From: Rhizobium sp. L51/94
GTDB taxonomy: Bacteria > Pseudomonadota > Alphaproteobacteria > Rhizobiales > Rhizobiaceae
DNA length: 64,000 nt
Reading direction: 5' to 3'
NCBI RefSeq assembly: GCF_019355555.1
Contig: NZ_CP072141.1
Coordinates: 986,001 to 1,050,000, forward strand
Shown here: one piece after another, positions 1 through 8,784 of the stretch
Layout of the letters: the number at the start of each line of letters is the position of its first letter
Position numbering within the stretch: the stretch's first letter is position 1
Notes under the pieces: model-generated
What the model saw: only the letters and a program-made list of their open reading frames with translations
Told to the model about the DNA's origin: nothing
Database searches by the model: none
Position numbers and translations under genes: made by a program

Positions 1-1
1 T

Positions 2-67
2 GAGGAACAGGCCGACAATGCCGCACATGATGAAATCCTCCGAATGATCGTTGCGAAAAAGGCCTAG
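2..67 (+). CDS. 3' end of a gene cut by the window edge
   Basis: An open frame enters from the left edge and ends at TAG 65-67. It encodes a charged, probably helical tail (EEQADNAAHDEIL, then RMIVAKKA). Only about 21 codons are visible, so no family can be named and it may be a chance frame. It would be convergent with the regulator gene ending at 136. The AT-rich 68-135 between them shows no strong hairpin. Confidence 0.3.
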   Translation, partial: EEQADNAAHDEILRMIVAKKA

Positions 68-135
68 CAAGAATCTTGGAATACTTCAACTAGGAAGAAA
101 ATAAATTTCCCTTAAAGAAAGATTGTCTGATCGTG

Positions 136-1098
136 TCAGTTTGTTTTACGGGCAGTTTTCGGAGGTCCGCCATAAGCCTGCCGATAGCAGCGAGAAAAAT
201 GTCCGGGGTTGGAGAAGCCGCAGGCAAAGGCGATTTCGGAGATGGATAGGCTGCTTTGCTGCAGCAGCTTTCGCGCATGGGCCAGCCTTATTCGGTGGTA
301 TTCTGCCAGGAATGTCGAGTTTAGCCTGGTTGCAAATAGCCGGTCGAGATGGCGTGGCGTGATCCGCGCGAAGGTCGCCATCGCCTTGCGATCGAGCGGC
401 TGCTCGATCGTCGTCTCCATCTTCTCGATCACCGCAAGCAGGATAGGATGGTGCGTGCCATGGCGTTCGGCCTCGGAAGCCCGCTGCGGCTCTGCGGCCG
501 AACTGACATGCCGGTGCAGGTACCAGTCGCTAACCCGGCGGGCAAAATCTGCACCCATGCGGGCCGCAATGATCGCGTGCAGCATGTCCAGCGGCGCAAC
601 GCCACCGCCGCAGGTCAACCGCTTGCCGTCGATGATGTAGCGCGCCTGCAACGGCGTCATGCCGGGAAAATCCTCGATTAGCGCCGGGGCATGCTCCCAG
701 TGGATGGTGAAGCGCTCGCCGGAGAGAAGTCCGGCTGCGGCCAGCAGGTACGGCCCACCAGAGATGCCGCCGATGCGTACCCCGTCGCGATCGAGGGCCC
801 GGAGCGCGCTATAGACGCCCGGCCAGTTCCATTCGTCAGGGTGGCCGCCGGCAACCACGAAGACCGTGTGCAGCCGTTCACCGCGACCCGGCAGAGGTTC
901 TGCGGGAACCTGCACGCCATTCGAGGCGACTGCGAATACACCTTGCGGTGAGAACACGCGAAAGCGATAGATTTCCCGACCGGCGAGGAGATTGGCCGCC
1001 CTCAGCGGCTCCACCGCCGAGGCGTAGCACATCAGCGCAAAGCCTGGGATCAGGATGAAGCCAATTTCCTGGACATTGCTGCTTTCGCTATCGCGCAT
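136..1098 (-). CDS. GlxA-type AraC family regulator with DJ-1/PfpI domain
   Basis: About 320 residues. The N-terminal half is a DJ-1/PfpI (class I amidotransferase-like) domain beginning IGFILIPGFALM, a typical GlxA opening. The C-terminal 100 residues form an AraC/XylS double helix-turn-helix, including SISEIAFACGFSNPGHFSRC and the RQAYGGPPK end. Such proteins usually sense a small nitrogen compound and activate nearby catabolic genes, but no such target is adjacent. The start is uncertain: in-frame starts also exist at 1125 and 1182, and 1098 was chosen because it matches the family's usual length and has a GGGG stretch about 8 bases upstream. Confidence 0.85.
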   Translation of the reverse strand: MRDSESSNVQEIGFILIPGFALMCYASAVEPLRAANLLAGREIYRFRVFSPQGVFAVASNGVQVPAEPLPGRGERLHTVFVVAGGHPDEWNWPGVYSALRALDRDGVRIGGISGGPYLLAAAGLLSGERFTIHWEHAPALIEDFPGMTPLQARYIIDGKRLTCGGGVAPLDMLHAIIAARMGADFARRVSDWYLHRHVSSAAEPQRASEAERHGTHHPILLAVIEKMETTIEQPLDRKAMATFARITPRHLDRLFATRLNSTFLAEYHRIRLAHARKLLQQSSLSISEIAFACGFSNPGHFSRCYRQAYGGPPKTARKTN

Positions 1099-1201
1099 CA
1101 CGTTTGCCCCAAGCCGGTCGCCCATAGGGATACGGAGTGGAAGCGCGGTCCGTGAAAGAGAAGTCGTGTCCCTGCGGACCATCGCCGGTCTTTGCTCTCG
1201 C

Positions 1202-2272
1202 TTATTTTACGGTCGCGCTGCATGCTTTCGCCATACGCTGGTTCTTGGCCGCAGTTGCCAGCAGCGCCATCTGCGGCCGGTCCGGTGTCTTGCGCGGTTG
1301 CACGTTGAGCGGCTCGCTCTCCGGCCACCAGTCGCCCGCCGCCCAGTAGCTCCAGCCGAGCCAGACATCGCTGTTCTTGCCGAGGATGTCGAGCATACTC
1401 TGAAGCCCGTCAAGGCAGGGCTGATTGCCGGCGGCGCCGAACTCGCCCAGAAATCCCCGTTTATGGTTCTGCCTCAGCCAGTTGGTGACGTCAGTGATAC
1501 CGGTGCGTGCCTTCTCGGTGCCTTCGCAGAGAGCGTGGGTTCCTGACCAGTCAGCGTCTAGATACTGGTGAAATTCATAGGCGTAGAAATTGAGCGGGTC
1601 CGTTACGCCAAGCATGATCTCGGCGTTCGAGCCGCCGCCGAGCCTTTCCTCGCTCCATGAGTGGGCACCGGTCCAGATCGTCCCGGGAACGAGGATGAGA
1701 TTACGGGCACCGATCGCGCGGATCCTGCCGATCGCGGTATTCGCCGCTTTAAGCCAATCCGGTGCCTTGATATCGTGCGGCTCGTTCATCAGGCCAAAGA
1801 CTGTGCTCGGCTGGTTGGCGAAGGCCCCGGCAAGCCGCGACCAGAAATCACCGAATGCATCATCGGTGACCGGATCCTGCGAAATCGTCACCTTGTCGTA
1901 ACGGGCGTAGTTGTGCGGGTCGAGAACGACTGTCATCCCGTTCTTGTGGATCCGGTCGACGGCCGCCTTCAGGCGCGAAAGTTCTTCGTCATCGAGTTTC
2001 TCGTTCAACTCGGGCTGCAGCCGCTCCCAGAGGAAGGGCAGGCGGACGACATTCATGCCCTTGCCGGCAAAGTAATGCACGGTTGCTTCCGTAGGGTAGA
2101 TGTAGTCCGTACCTGCGACGCCATCGCGATCACCGTACTCAGCGCCCGAAAGATTGATCCCGCGATAGCAAAGCCCCGCTGCCTCGCCGCTGCCGGCGAA
2201 GGTCACGAGCCCTATGAGGGCCGTCGATAGCATCGCAAACCTGCGCGCCATGCCAGCGATCGAGATTTTCAT
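1202..2272 (-). CDS. Secreted glycoside hydrolase family 5 (endoglucanase-like)
   Basis: 356 residues with a Sec signal peptide of about 31 residues ending GSGEAA. The GH5 TIM barrel follows. GLMNEPHD carries the acid/base Glu and GFLGEFGAAG the nucleophile Glu. VVRLPFLWERLQP and the Trp-rich LGWSYWAAGDWW near the end are also typical of GH5 cellulases. It probably hydrolyses beta-1,4-glucan in the periplasm or outside the cell. Rhizobia use such enzymes to trim their own cellulose or to soften plant walls. It stands alone: the regulator before it ends 100 bases away and the downstream sugar dehydratase gene is divergent. Confidence 0.88.
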   Translation of the reverse strand: MKISIAGMARRFAMLSTALIGLVTFAGSGEAAGLCYRGINLSGAEYGDRDGVAGTDYIYPTEATVHYFAGKGMNVVRLPFLWERLQPELNEKLDDEELSRLKAAVDRIHKNGMTVVLDPHNYARYDKVTISQDPVTDDAFGDFWSRLAGAFANQPSTVFGLMNEPHDIKAPDWLKAANTAIGRIRAIGARNLILVPGTIWTGAHSWSEERLGGGSNAEIMLGVTDPLNFYAYEFHQYLDADWSGTHALCEGTEKARTGITDVTNWLRQNHKRGFLGEFGAAGNQPCLDGLQSMLDILGKNSDVWLGWSYWAAGDWWPESEPLNVQPRKTPDRPQMALLATAAKNQRMAKACSATVK

Positions 2273-2432
2273 ATCAGTCGCCCACGGGTTAGCGGTCTCG
2301 CCGCGCGTTTATACTCTCTGCATACAGACAGGTTCACGGCAGGTCCAGAGATAGGCAGCCGCAGATCTGCCACCCGTTTAAGGACTTGGGATTATCCCTT
2401 TCAAAACAATAATCGCGCCAGAGGTTTTCCTT

Positions 2433-2462
2433 TTGCCGCGAGTGGTGAATTTGCGCTATAGC
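2433..2462 (+). promoter_or_regulatory. Candidate sigma70 promoter for the sugar dehydratase gene
   Basis: TTGCCG at 2433-2438 and TATAGC at 2457-2462, spaced 18 bases. It would give a leader of about 140 bases. The rest of the divergent gap 2273-2610 contains the unresolved promoter of the GH5 gene on the other strand and no convincing gene. Confidence 0.3.
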
Positions 2463-2610
2463 GTTGCGAAAGACGCAGCGCGGCTGTCTCGCGCAATTGC
2501 CTTTTGCTGTTGGAAGCAGCAAGACATACTAGGTGTGCTGGAGACGGGCGAATACGCCCGGAAGAAATGCAATTGCGGACTGGGATGACCGGCGCCTGAG
2601 GAAATTGTTG

Positions 2611-4560
2611 ATGGTACCTGCCGATCGGCTCGTTATGCCCTTTTTGGCTTTGCCGCGCGTAACAAAGCGCGCCTTTGCACTCCTGGTCGACTCCAGCCTT
2701 TGTGTACTTACGGTATGGTTTGCCTATTGCCTGCGGCTTGACGGGTGGGTGATCCTCGAGGGTGTCGAATGGGTACCCGCCTTCGTTTCGCTCCTGCTCG
2801 CGATACCGATCTTCATTGTGCTCGGGCTTTACCGCGCGATCTTCCGCTATGCCGGGCTCTCGGCGTTCATGACGGTGGTCAAGGCCGTGGCGATCTACGG
2901 CCTGGCCTTCATGACGATCTTCACCGCGATCAGCATTCCAGGCGTGCCGCGTACCGTCGGCATATTGCAGCCGTTGCTGCTTCTGATCGCCGTCGGGCTG
3001 TCGCGCATGTGGACACGCTATTGGCTCGGCAACGCTTACCAGCGGCTTCTGAACCGCAATTCGCTGGCAAAAGTGTTGATCTATGGCGCTGGTGCTTCCG
3101 GAAGGCAGCTCGCCGCAGCTCTGTCCAATAGCTCGGAGCTAAATGTCGTAGGCTTTCTTGACGATGACAGGCACCTGCATGGCAGTATCATGGCCGGGCT
3201 GCCGATCTACGATCCCGCCGACCTGCCGGCACTCGTTGCTACCGGCGAAACACGCGATGTATTGCTGGCGCTGCCGAATGCCACAAGGCAACGCCGCAAC
3301 GAAATCCTGGAGGCGATTCGCAAGGCCCGCGTCACCGTCCGCACCATGCCCGACCTGACCGCCTTGGCGCAGGGACGTGTGGCCGTCTCCGACTTGCGTG
3401 AACTCGATATCGAGGATCTTCTTGGCCGCGATGTCATTGCGCCCGACCAGGCTTTGCTCGACCGCAACATCCGCGGAAAGGTCGTCATGGTGACCGGTGC
3501 TGGAGGCTCGATCGGCAGCGAGCTGTGCCGCCAGATCGTCAAGAACCGCCCCTCCAGCCTGCTGCTGGTAGAGCAGAACGAATTCGGCCTCTATCTCATC
3601 TTGGGCGAGCTGGAAAAGGCGGCGCTGGCGATCCAGGATGCCGAGATCCGCATCATCCCTTTTCTTGCCTCCGTTCGCGACGGGCCGCGTCTGGAGCAGA
3701 TCATGACGGCGTGGAAGCCCAGCACCGTCTATCACGCTGCCGCCTACAAGCACGTGCCGCTCGTCGAATATAACCCTGCCGAGGGTATCAAGAACAACGT
3801 CACCGGGACCGTCGCCGCAGCCACGGCAGCGCAAAAGGCTGGCGTCGAGAATTTCGTCCTCATCAGCACGGACAAGGCGGTTCGTCCGACCAATATCATG
3901 GGCGCGAGCAAGCGACTGGCGGAGATGGTACTGCAGGCCCTCGACGCTGATCGCGTCACCAGCGGCACGACCACGAGTTTTTCGATGGTCCGCTTCGGCA
4001 ATGTGCTGGGCTCATCGGGTTCCGTCGTGCCGCTGTTTCGCCAGCAGATCCGTGACGGTGGCCCGGTTACGCTCACCCATCCGGAGATCACCCGCTATTT
4101 CATGACAATCCCGGAAGCCTCGCAGCTGGTCATCCAGGCCGGCGCCATGGCATCGGGCGGGGATGTCTTTCTGCTCGACATGGGAGAGCCGGTTCGCATC
4201 GTCGATCTCGCCCGCCGTATGGTTGAGCTCTCCGGCTTCAGTGTTCTGGACGACGATAATCCCGAGGGCGATATCGAGTTGCGGATTACCGGCCTGCGTC
4301 CCGGCGAAAAACTCTTCGAGGAACTGCTGATCGGCGACAACCCGCAGCCGACGCCGCATCCGCGGATCATGCGGGCTCGCGAGGATTTTCTTAGGTGGCC
4401 GGAATTGTCCGAGCGCCTGGCGGCGCTGGAGAAGGCTTTGGATGAAAATGACATTCCGCTCGCCCAGAGCATCCTGAAGATGCTGGTCTCCGGCTATGCC
4501 CCGAACGGAGATGTTGTGGACCTGGTGTTTCGCGAACGCGAGGGAGAGGCCGCCGCATAG
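2611..4560 (+). CDS. FlaA1/CapD/WbpM-type nucleotide-sugar 4,6-dehydratase, membrane bound
   Basis: 649 residues. About four membrane segments occupy residues 15-125. A CoA-binding-like Rossmann domain follows (VLIYGAGASGRQL). Then comes the extended SDR domain with VMVTGAGGSIGSELC and STDKAVRPTNIMGASKR, where Met replaces the usual catalytic Tyr, as in WbpM and FlaA1. It is expected to convert a UDP-GlcNAc-type sugar to a 4-keto-6-deoxy sugar for surface polysaccharide. The ATG at 2611 was preferred to a GTG at 2533 because GAGGAAA lies 8 bases upstream and the extra N-terminus is atypical. A GT25 gene is convergent, which fits an envelope polysaccharide role. Confidence 0.9.
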   Translation: MVPADRLVMPFLALPRVTKRAFALLVDSSLCVLTVWFAYCLRLDGWVILEGVEWVPAFVSLLLAIPIFIVLGLYRAIFRYAGLSAFMTVVKAVAIYGLAFMTIFTAISIPGVPRTVGILQPLLLLIAVGLSRMWTRYWLGNAYQRLLNRNSLAKVLIYGAGASGRQLAAALSNSSELNVVGFLDDDRHLHGSIMAGLPIYDPADLPALVATGETRDVLLALPNATRQRRNEILEAIRKARVTVRTMPDLTALAQGRVAVSDLRELDIEDLLGRDVIAPDQALLDRNIRGKVVMVTGAGGSIGSELCRQIVKNRPSSLLLVEQNEFGLYLILGELEKAALAIQDAEIRIIPFLASVRDGPRLEQIMTAWKPSTVYHAAAYKHVPLVEYNPAEGIKNNVTGTVAAATAAQKAGVENFVLISTDKAVRPTNIMGASKRLAEMVLQALDADRVTSGTTTSFSMVRFGNVLGSSGSVVPLFRQQIRDGGPVTLTHPEITRYFMTIPEASQLVIQAGAMASGGDVFLLDMGEPVRIVDLARRMVELSGFSVLDDDNPEGDIELRITGLRPGEKLFEELLIGDNPQPTPHPRIMRAREDFLRWPELSERLAALEKALDENDIPLAQSILKMLVSGYAPNGDVVDLVFREREGEAAA

Positions 4561-4586
4561 ACCTGCTCGCGGTCTTTTGTGTTTTC
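4559..4586 (+). terminator. Weak intrinsic terminator after the sugar dehydratase gene
   Basis: AGACC (4559-4563) pairs with GGTCT (4571-4575) around a 7-base loop, followed by TTTTGTGTTTTC. The stem is only 5 bp and overlaps the stop codon. Confidence 0.35.
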
Positions 4587-4605
4587 TTTGAGCGCCTGAA
4601 AGCTT

Positions 4606-5430
4606 CTAGCGGCTGATCCGCTGGCATCCCCATGTCGCATAGAACCACCGTCGCAGCTGGTCGTGAGCGCGAAACCAGTGGGTTGTCATGCGCAGCATGA
4701 AGTGTCGCTTGGCAGCCCTGTAATGCGACCTCTTGCCGATCGTCGTGTCTCTTCGATGCGGACTGAATGTTACGAGATTGTCTTCTGTCGAAAACGTCTG
4801 GACACCAGTCGACCAGCCGCGTTCGAGAGCGACATCGTAGGGCAACAGAACCGTATTCAACCTCTTTACCAACTTCAACGCCGCTTCGCGCGTGACGATG
4901 TAGCATGCAGCCGAGCCCTGGGGACCGTGCAGGCAGCGGCCGACGACATCGCCGAGGGTGGTCATAGCGACGGGTCTGAAACCGACCTTTCGGTGATTTG
5001 CGAGCTTGATGACGCTGCCCTCGGTGCCAGGCACGGCCGCCACGGCCGCTATGGCCCGCGGGATAAGTGCCGCGTTGAGGTCGACATCATCCTCTATGAT
5101 GATGGCCATCGCGTCGCCACTGGCAACGAAGGTTTCAAGAGCCAGCAGGTGGCTTCGATAACAGCCGTATTCGCCGGCGAGGATCGTGCGGCCGTTGTGA
5201 TAACTGAAGGAGCGGGGATGAAAGCCGACCCGCTCCTCCGCGAGCACAGATTGGCCGTCTACGGCTGCGACCCGAACGAGGTTCAGGCCATGCTGGACGG
5301 CCTGGGTGCGGAGGCGATCCCAGCGCTCGATGCAGCGATCCAGATTGATAACGTAAATGAGGAGCGGAGACGCGGGTACTGCCCTGTCAATCCCGCGACA
5401 GGCATCCTTTCGCTCGACCCGTTCAAGCAT
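4606..5430 (-). CDS. Glycosyltransferase family 25 (LPS/LOS type)
   Basis: 274 residues. Hallmarks are the strand YVINLDRCIERWDR near residue 26, the conserved block GEYGCYRSHLLALE, and the acidic IIIEDDVDLN corresponding to the nucleotide-sugar/metal site. The family adds sugars to lipooligosaccharide or capsule at the cytosolic face of the inner membrane. There is no signal peptide. A long, basic, aromatic C-terminus (KRHFMLRMTTHWF...) could contact the membrane. It is convergent with the sugar dehydratase gene and may share a surface-glycan role. Acceptor and donor cannot be told from the sequence. Confidence 0.85.
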   Translation of the reverse strand: MLERVERKDACRGIDRAVPASPLLIYVINLDRCIERWDRLRTQAVQHGLNLVRVAAVDGQSVLAEERVGFHPRSFSYHNGRTILAGEYGCYRSHLLALETFVASGDAMAIIIEDDVDLNAALIPRAIAAVAAVPGTEGSVIKLANHRKVGFRPVAMTTLGDVVGRCLHGPQGSAACYIVTREAALKLVKRLNTVLLPYDVALERGWSTGVQTFSTEDNLVTFSPHRRDTTIGKRSHYRAAKRHFMLRMTTHWFRAHDQLRRWFYATWGCQRISR

Positions 5431-5739
5431 TCACTCAACTCCCGACAGATCAGCACGACTTAAACGTCATAAAACCGGAAAAGATTGGACAGATGCAGTA
5501 CAGCGATCGCAACTTTGTTCCCGCTCTAACTAATGCCATGTCGTCCGAGCGAGTTCAAGCGCGTCCGGGATCGCCATTTGTGACAGGCTGTTACGTTGGG
5601 ACATCGGTTTCAGCAAGATGTGATGAGGCCGCGCTGCCTTTTGCAAGCCGCTCAGGCTTTCCCTCGGTTCCTGTAATGACTATATGCGGATAGCACGGGG
5701 TGTTGCGCAATGCTCCGCCCAGCAGAAGGGTTGGCGTTC
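5431..5739. other. Intergenic stretch, divergent promoters expected
   Basis: About 309 bases between a leftward GT25 gene and a rightward small exported protein. No coding frame with supporting features, no strong inverted repeat and no clear consensus promoter were seen. An AGAAGGG at 5723-5729 serves as ribosome binding site for the following gene. Confidence 0.4.
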
Positions 5740-6060
5740 ATGTGGATAATGAGAGTTGCTCTGGTCGGAGCCACGCTGCTTGCCCTGACACCCTACAACG
5801 GCTTTGCCGAAGGTGAGGGCAAACTCACATGGAATAAGCCGATCTATCCCTACAAGGATTTGCCAGGCGTCACGGCACCACAGGCATTTCAGGAAAAGTT
5901 TAAGTGCTGGACGCGCTTGGCCGACCTCGATTTCGGCTATCGCAGCTTCTACCGCGACTACCCGCGCCTGGTCTACGTCTGCGACCAGAACGGCGTCATT
6001 TCCGAAAGCACCCGCCCACCCAACTACAGCTACTGGCAATATAACAATCGTAATCGCTGA
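5740..6060 (+). CDS. Small exported protein of unknown function
   Basis: 106 residues. An N-terminal hydrophobic segment, MRVALVGATLLALTPYNGFA, looks like a Sec signal peptide with cleavage near AEG. The mature part is rich in Tyr, Trp and Pro (KPIYPYKDLPGV; YRSFYRDYPRLVYVC) and ends YSYWQYNNRNR. It has two Cys that could pair in the periplasm. No family is recognised. ATG 5740 was chosen over an upstream ATG at 5710 because of AGAAGGG about 10 bases before it; ATG 5749 is an alternative. Confidence 0.6.
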   Translation: MWIMRVALVGATLLALTPYNGFAEGEGKLTWNKPIYPYKDLPGVTAPQAFQEKFKCWTRLADLDFGYRSFYRDYPRLVYVCDQNGVISESTRPPNYSYWQYNNRNR

Positions 6061-6099
6061 CCTGTCCGACACCGAGTTTTCGCACAGCGTAACGACAGC

Positions 6100-6123
6100 A
6101 AAAGACACCCCCGAAGGGGCGTC
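6100..6123 (-). terminator. Intrinsic terminator of the tRNA-Leu transcript
   Basis: On the minus strand GACGCCCC and GGGGTGTC form an 8-bp stem with one G-U pair, closed by a UUCG tetraloop and followed by TTTT. It lies 57 bases beyond the tRNA 3' end. Confidence 0.75.
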
Positions 6124-6179
6124 CGCTAACAATTACTATGAAAGCTAAGCTGTTGATCTGGCAGAGATCAAAAATGGAA

Positions 6180-6266
6180 TGGTGCCCAGAAGAGGACTCG
6201 AACCTCCACACCCTTTCGGGTACCAGCACCTGAAGCTGGCGCGTCTACCAATTCCGCCATCTGGGC
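6180..6266 (-). tRNA. tRNA-Leu (anticodon CAG)
   Basis: The reverse complement begins GCCCAGATGGCGGAATTGG and ends with an encoded CCA at 6182-6180. The acceptor stem GCCCAGA pairs with TCTGGGC. The anticodon arm is CCAGC-TTCAGGT-GCTGG, giving anticodon CAG. There is an extended variable arm with a CGAAAG loop, as expected for a class II leucine tRNA, and the T arm holds GGTTCGAGTCC. At 87 bases including CCA the length suits tRNA-Leu. It reads CUG codons, the most used leucine codon in GC-rich genomes. It has its own promoter and terminator. Confidence 0.97.
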
Positions 6267-6276
6267 GACGGTCAGG

Positions 6277-6305
6277 CATGTAAGGGGGTCGTCCGCTGCT
6301 GTCAA
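6277..6305 (-). promoter_or_regulatory. Sigma70-type promoter of tRNA-Leu
   Basis: On the minus strand, a perfect TTGACA (6305-6300) and TACATG (6282-6277) are separated by 17 bases. Transcription would start a few bases before the mature 5' end at 6266. Confidence 0.7.
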
Positions 6306-6347
6306 CAACGTTTTTGAAGTTTTGATGTCATTCCCCGAAAAAGCGAC

Positions 6348-7778
6348 TTATTGCGCTGTTCGGGCGAAGGCGCGGACCAGATCAAGTCCTTGGACCAAAA
6401 GCGACTTTGCCTCGTTTTCGCTGGCCGCCTCGACATAGCAGCGCATTTCCGGGGCATTGCCCGAGGGACGGAAATGGATCATCCGGCCGTCCTCCAGCAT
6501 GACCTGCAGGCCGTCTATGTCGCTCGTTGAGGCCACCGATCCAACAGGTGCCAGAAACGCAGCCAGATTGCTTTCCGAGGCGCGCAGATGCGCCATCAGC
6601 GCGCCGCTGGTCTCTAGTGCGAAATTCTCCAGCCGGTCGGCTGCGGCAAAGGGCAGGCTGTAGCCGGCGGCGACCTGAGACAGGGTCTTCTTCGAAGCCG
6701 CTGCCGCATGGAGCGTGGCAAGGATCGGCAGAAAACTATCGCGCGTCGGCAGGGGCTGGATGGTCGTGCCGTTGACGGTAAAGGCGCTTGCCGTCAACGT
6801 GCCGCCATTGGCCTCGAAACCCATGACGCCCGGCCGGCCGTCCGCCAGCGCGGCGTTCATGCCAGCGATCACATAGGGCGAGCCAACGCGGGTGCGGGTA
6901 ACGCTGTAGCGGCCGGCGGTCTCGACACCGGAATTAGAGGTGACAGGCGTAACGAGCACACCGGCACCGAGGAAATTGGCGGCGATGAGACCGAGAAGGT
7001 CGCCGCGCAGCGGCTCGCCGTGTTCGTCCGAGACCAGTGGCCTGTCGCCGTCGCCATCGGCGGAGACGATGGCATCGAGCCGGTGTTCGTTCGTCCATCC
7101 GCGGAGCAGTTCGACGGTCTGGGCAGAAACGGCTTCGGTATCGACCGGGATGAAGCTGTCGGAGCGACCGAGCGGCACGACGCGGGCGCCGTAATGATCC
7201 AGGACTTGCCCCAGCAGGTCGCGGGCGACCGTGCTGTGCTCGTAGACGCCGACGGTCAAGCCCACAAGGCTGCCTGCCGGCAGGAGTGCTGCGTTGCGGC
7301 TCAAGAACTGTGCCTCAGCCTGCTCGCCGCGCTTCTCCGCGCTGGCAGGCGAGGCGTCGATGGCGCTGTCGCCGATGGCGGCCGCTTCCGCTGTGATGGC
7401 TTCTTCGTCCTGCTTGTCGATTTCGCCATCCGGGCGGTAGAATTTGATGCCGTTGCGATCAGCCGGAATATGAGAGCCGGTCACCATCAGGCTGGCGGCT
7501 CCGAGTTCCAGGCCATAGAGTGCCAGCGCTGGCGTGGCGATGGCGCCGCAATCGATCGGTACGAGGCCCGCGCGCCCCAGCGCCCCGATGCAGGTCGCAG
7601 CAACTGATGGGCTCGACTCGCGGAAATCACGACCGACGAGAACGGGGTCACCAGGCTTGGCATGGCCGCTCTTCAGGAGATGACGGGCAAACGCCGTTGA
7701 ATAGAGAGCCGAGGCGCGGCCTTCGAGATCGACAGAAAGGCCGCGAAGGCCGCTCGTTCCAAATTTCAGACTGCTCAC
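6348..7778 (-). CDS. Phosphomannomutase/phosphoglucomutase family protein
   Basis: 476 residues of the alpha-D-phosphohexomutase superfamily. Ser102 in MVTGSHIPADRNG is the phosphoserine of the active-site loop. The Mg-binding loop is SADGDGDRP near residue 240, the sugar-specificity loop GFEANGG, and the phosphate-binding loop RPSGNAPEMR near the end. It interconverts 6-phospho and 1-phospho hexoses in the cytosol, probably mannose, feeding nucleotide sugars to polysaccharides. The start is GTG 7778, supported by GGGAG 8 bases upstream. The active-site loop has HIP in place of the common HNP, as in several phosphomannomutases. Substrate preference is inferred. Confidence 0.88.
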   Translation of the reverse strand: MSSLKFGTSGLRGLSVDLEGRASALYSTAFARHLLKSGHAKPGDPVLVGRDFRESSPSVAATCIGALGRAGLVPIDCGAIATPALALYGLELGAASLMVTGSHIPADRNGIKFYRPDGEIDKQDEEAITAEAAAIGDSAIDASPASAEKRGEQAEAQFLSRNAALLPAGSLVGLTVGVYEHSTVARDLLGQVLDHYGARVVPLGRSDSFIPVDTEAVSAQTVELLRGWTNEHRLDAIVSADGDGDRPLVSDEHGEPLRGDLLGLIAANFLGAGVLVTPVTSNSGVETAGRYSVTRTRVGSPYVIAGMNAALADGRPGVMGFEANGGTLTASAFTVNGTTIQPLPTRDSFLPILATLHAAAASKKTLSQVAAGYSLPFAAADRLENFALETSGALMAHLRASESNLAAFLAPVGSVASTSDIDGLQVMLEDGRMIHFRPSGNAPEMRCYVEAASENEAKSLLVQGLDLVRAFARTAQ

Positions 7779-7875
7779 GCGATAACTCCCGACATTGATA
7801 AGGCTTTATGGCGCAGGACCGAAGATCGATCAACCGACGCAAACGGTCGGACGCACCAGGTTTGGCCCTGCGCAC

Positions 7876-7904
7876 TTGGGCAGGACATGATGGTGTCCTA
7901 TATA
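7876..7904 (+). promoter_or_regulatory. Candidate promoter of the BA14K-like gene
   Basis: TTGGGC at 7876-7881 and TATATA at 7899-7904, spaced 17 bases. Transcription would start near 7912, which excludes the upstream in-frame ATG at 7808 and supports a start at 7943. Confidence 0.45.
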
Positions 7905-7942
7905 GCCTACCATATGACGCGCGAAAGAAAGCGGCACGGGAA

Positions 7943-8422
7943 ATGATGAAATTTACCGCAAGGAGCCCCGGCGCTCCAAGGGGAGGTGGTGCCGCACGGT
8001 TTCGTAACCTCGTTCCGATGGCTGTGGTAGCCATGGCTTCGCTGACTGCAATGTCAGCTCAAGCCTTGCCTCTCACAGCCGTCGCCAAGATAGAGCCTTC
8101 GGCGGCTTTGATCGAGATCTCGACGGTGTGCGATACGCGCGGTTGTTTCACATTCGGGCCGCGCCAGAGCTATCAGCGGCCAAACTATCGTCCGCTCGGC
8201 CAGACCGGACCCCGATATTATAGTCCCGGCGCACGGCCGCCTCGCTTTATCTTCCGACCCCAGCCCCCGAGGCTGCCGCCGCAGGTCCGGGTGCCTGCCG
8301 CCGATCCGAGCTTTCACCGCCAAAGCTGCATGAACCGTTACCGCTCCTACGACCCGTTGACCGACAGCTACAAGGCGCCGGGCGGAAGGCCGGTGCGCTG
8401 CGTCCTGCCGGAGCGCCGCTGA
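7943..8422 (+). CDS. BA14K-like exported protein
   Basis: 159 residues. A basic N-region and the hydrophobic stretch LVPMAVVAMASLTAMSAQA form a signal peptide. The middle is Pro/Arg/Tyr rich. The C-terminus has the BA14K signature CMNRYRSYDPLTDSYKAP followed by a second Cys (VRCVLP), as in the Brucella 14-kDa immunoreactive lectin-like protein. It is probably periplasmic or surface exposed. An ATG at 7808 would place 45 non-signal residues first and lies upstream of the likely promoter. The 3' end overlaps the convergent SelW-like gene by 55 bases. Confidence 0.65.
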   Translation: MMKFTARSPGAPRGGGAARFRNLVPMAVVAMASLTAMSAQALPLTAVAKIEPSAALIEISTVCDTRGCFTFGPRQSYQRPNYRPLGQTGPRYYSPGARPPRFIFRPQPPRLPPQVRVPAADPSFHRQSCMNRYRSYDPLTDSYKAPGGRPVRCVLPERR

Positions 8423-8721
8423 TCGCTCCAGCTCTCGCTGCGCTCCCGGTCGGTGTGGCCGAGATCGCGCTCGGGTTCGATGATGTCGCGGACCCGCTGC
8501 TTCAATTCCTTCGGGCCCGGAAAACCACCGTCGCGCTTGCGTTCCCAGATCAGCTCACCGTCCACCCGGATCTCGAAATTGCCGCCGGTGCCGGGCAGGA
8601 GGGCCACCTCGCCGAGACTGTCGCCAAATGTTTGGAGCAGTTCCTGCGCCATCCACGCGGCGCGCAGCAGCCAGTTGCACTGGGTGCAGTAGAGGATGCT
8701 GATGCGGGGTTTTGCGGTCAT
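8368..8721 (-). CDS. SelT/SelW/SelH family (Rdx-fold) selenoprotein-like protein
   Basis: 117 residues. The thioredoxin-like Rdx fold starts RISILYCTQCNWLLRA, with the CxxC pair at Cys12 and Cys15; bacterial members have Cys in place of selenocysteine. GTGGNFEIRVDGELIW and GGFPGPKELKQRVRD are the other conserved blocks. A thiol redox role is presumed. The family core ends near residue 90; the last 25 residues (ESWSDQRRSGRTQRTG) are not family-like, and part of that tail overlaps the BA14K-like gene. ATG 8721 was chosen because the family begins just before the first beta strand. Confidence 0.82.
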   Translation of the reverse strand: MTAKPRISILYCTQCNWLLRAAWMAQELLQTFGDSLGEVALLPGTGGNFEIRVDGELIWERKRDGGFPGPKELKQRVRDIIEPERDLGHTDRERSESWSDQRRSGRTQRTGLPPGAL

Positions 8722-8784
8722 GTCGGTTCTCCTGTGCGACCCGCAGTCTAGGGACGTGGGCCCCATGTCACAACGGCTAAACGT

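Noticed and set aside
2334..2522. 62-codon minus-strand frame in the GH5/dehydratase gap
   Set aside because: No family motif, no clear ribosome binding site, and it overlaps the likely promoter of the dehydratase gene.
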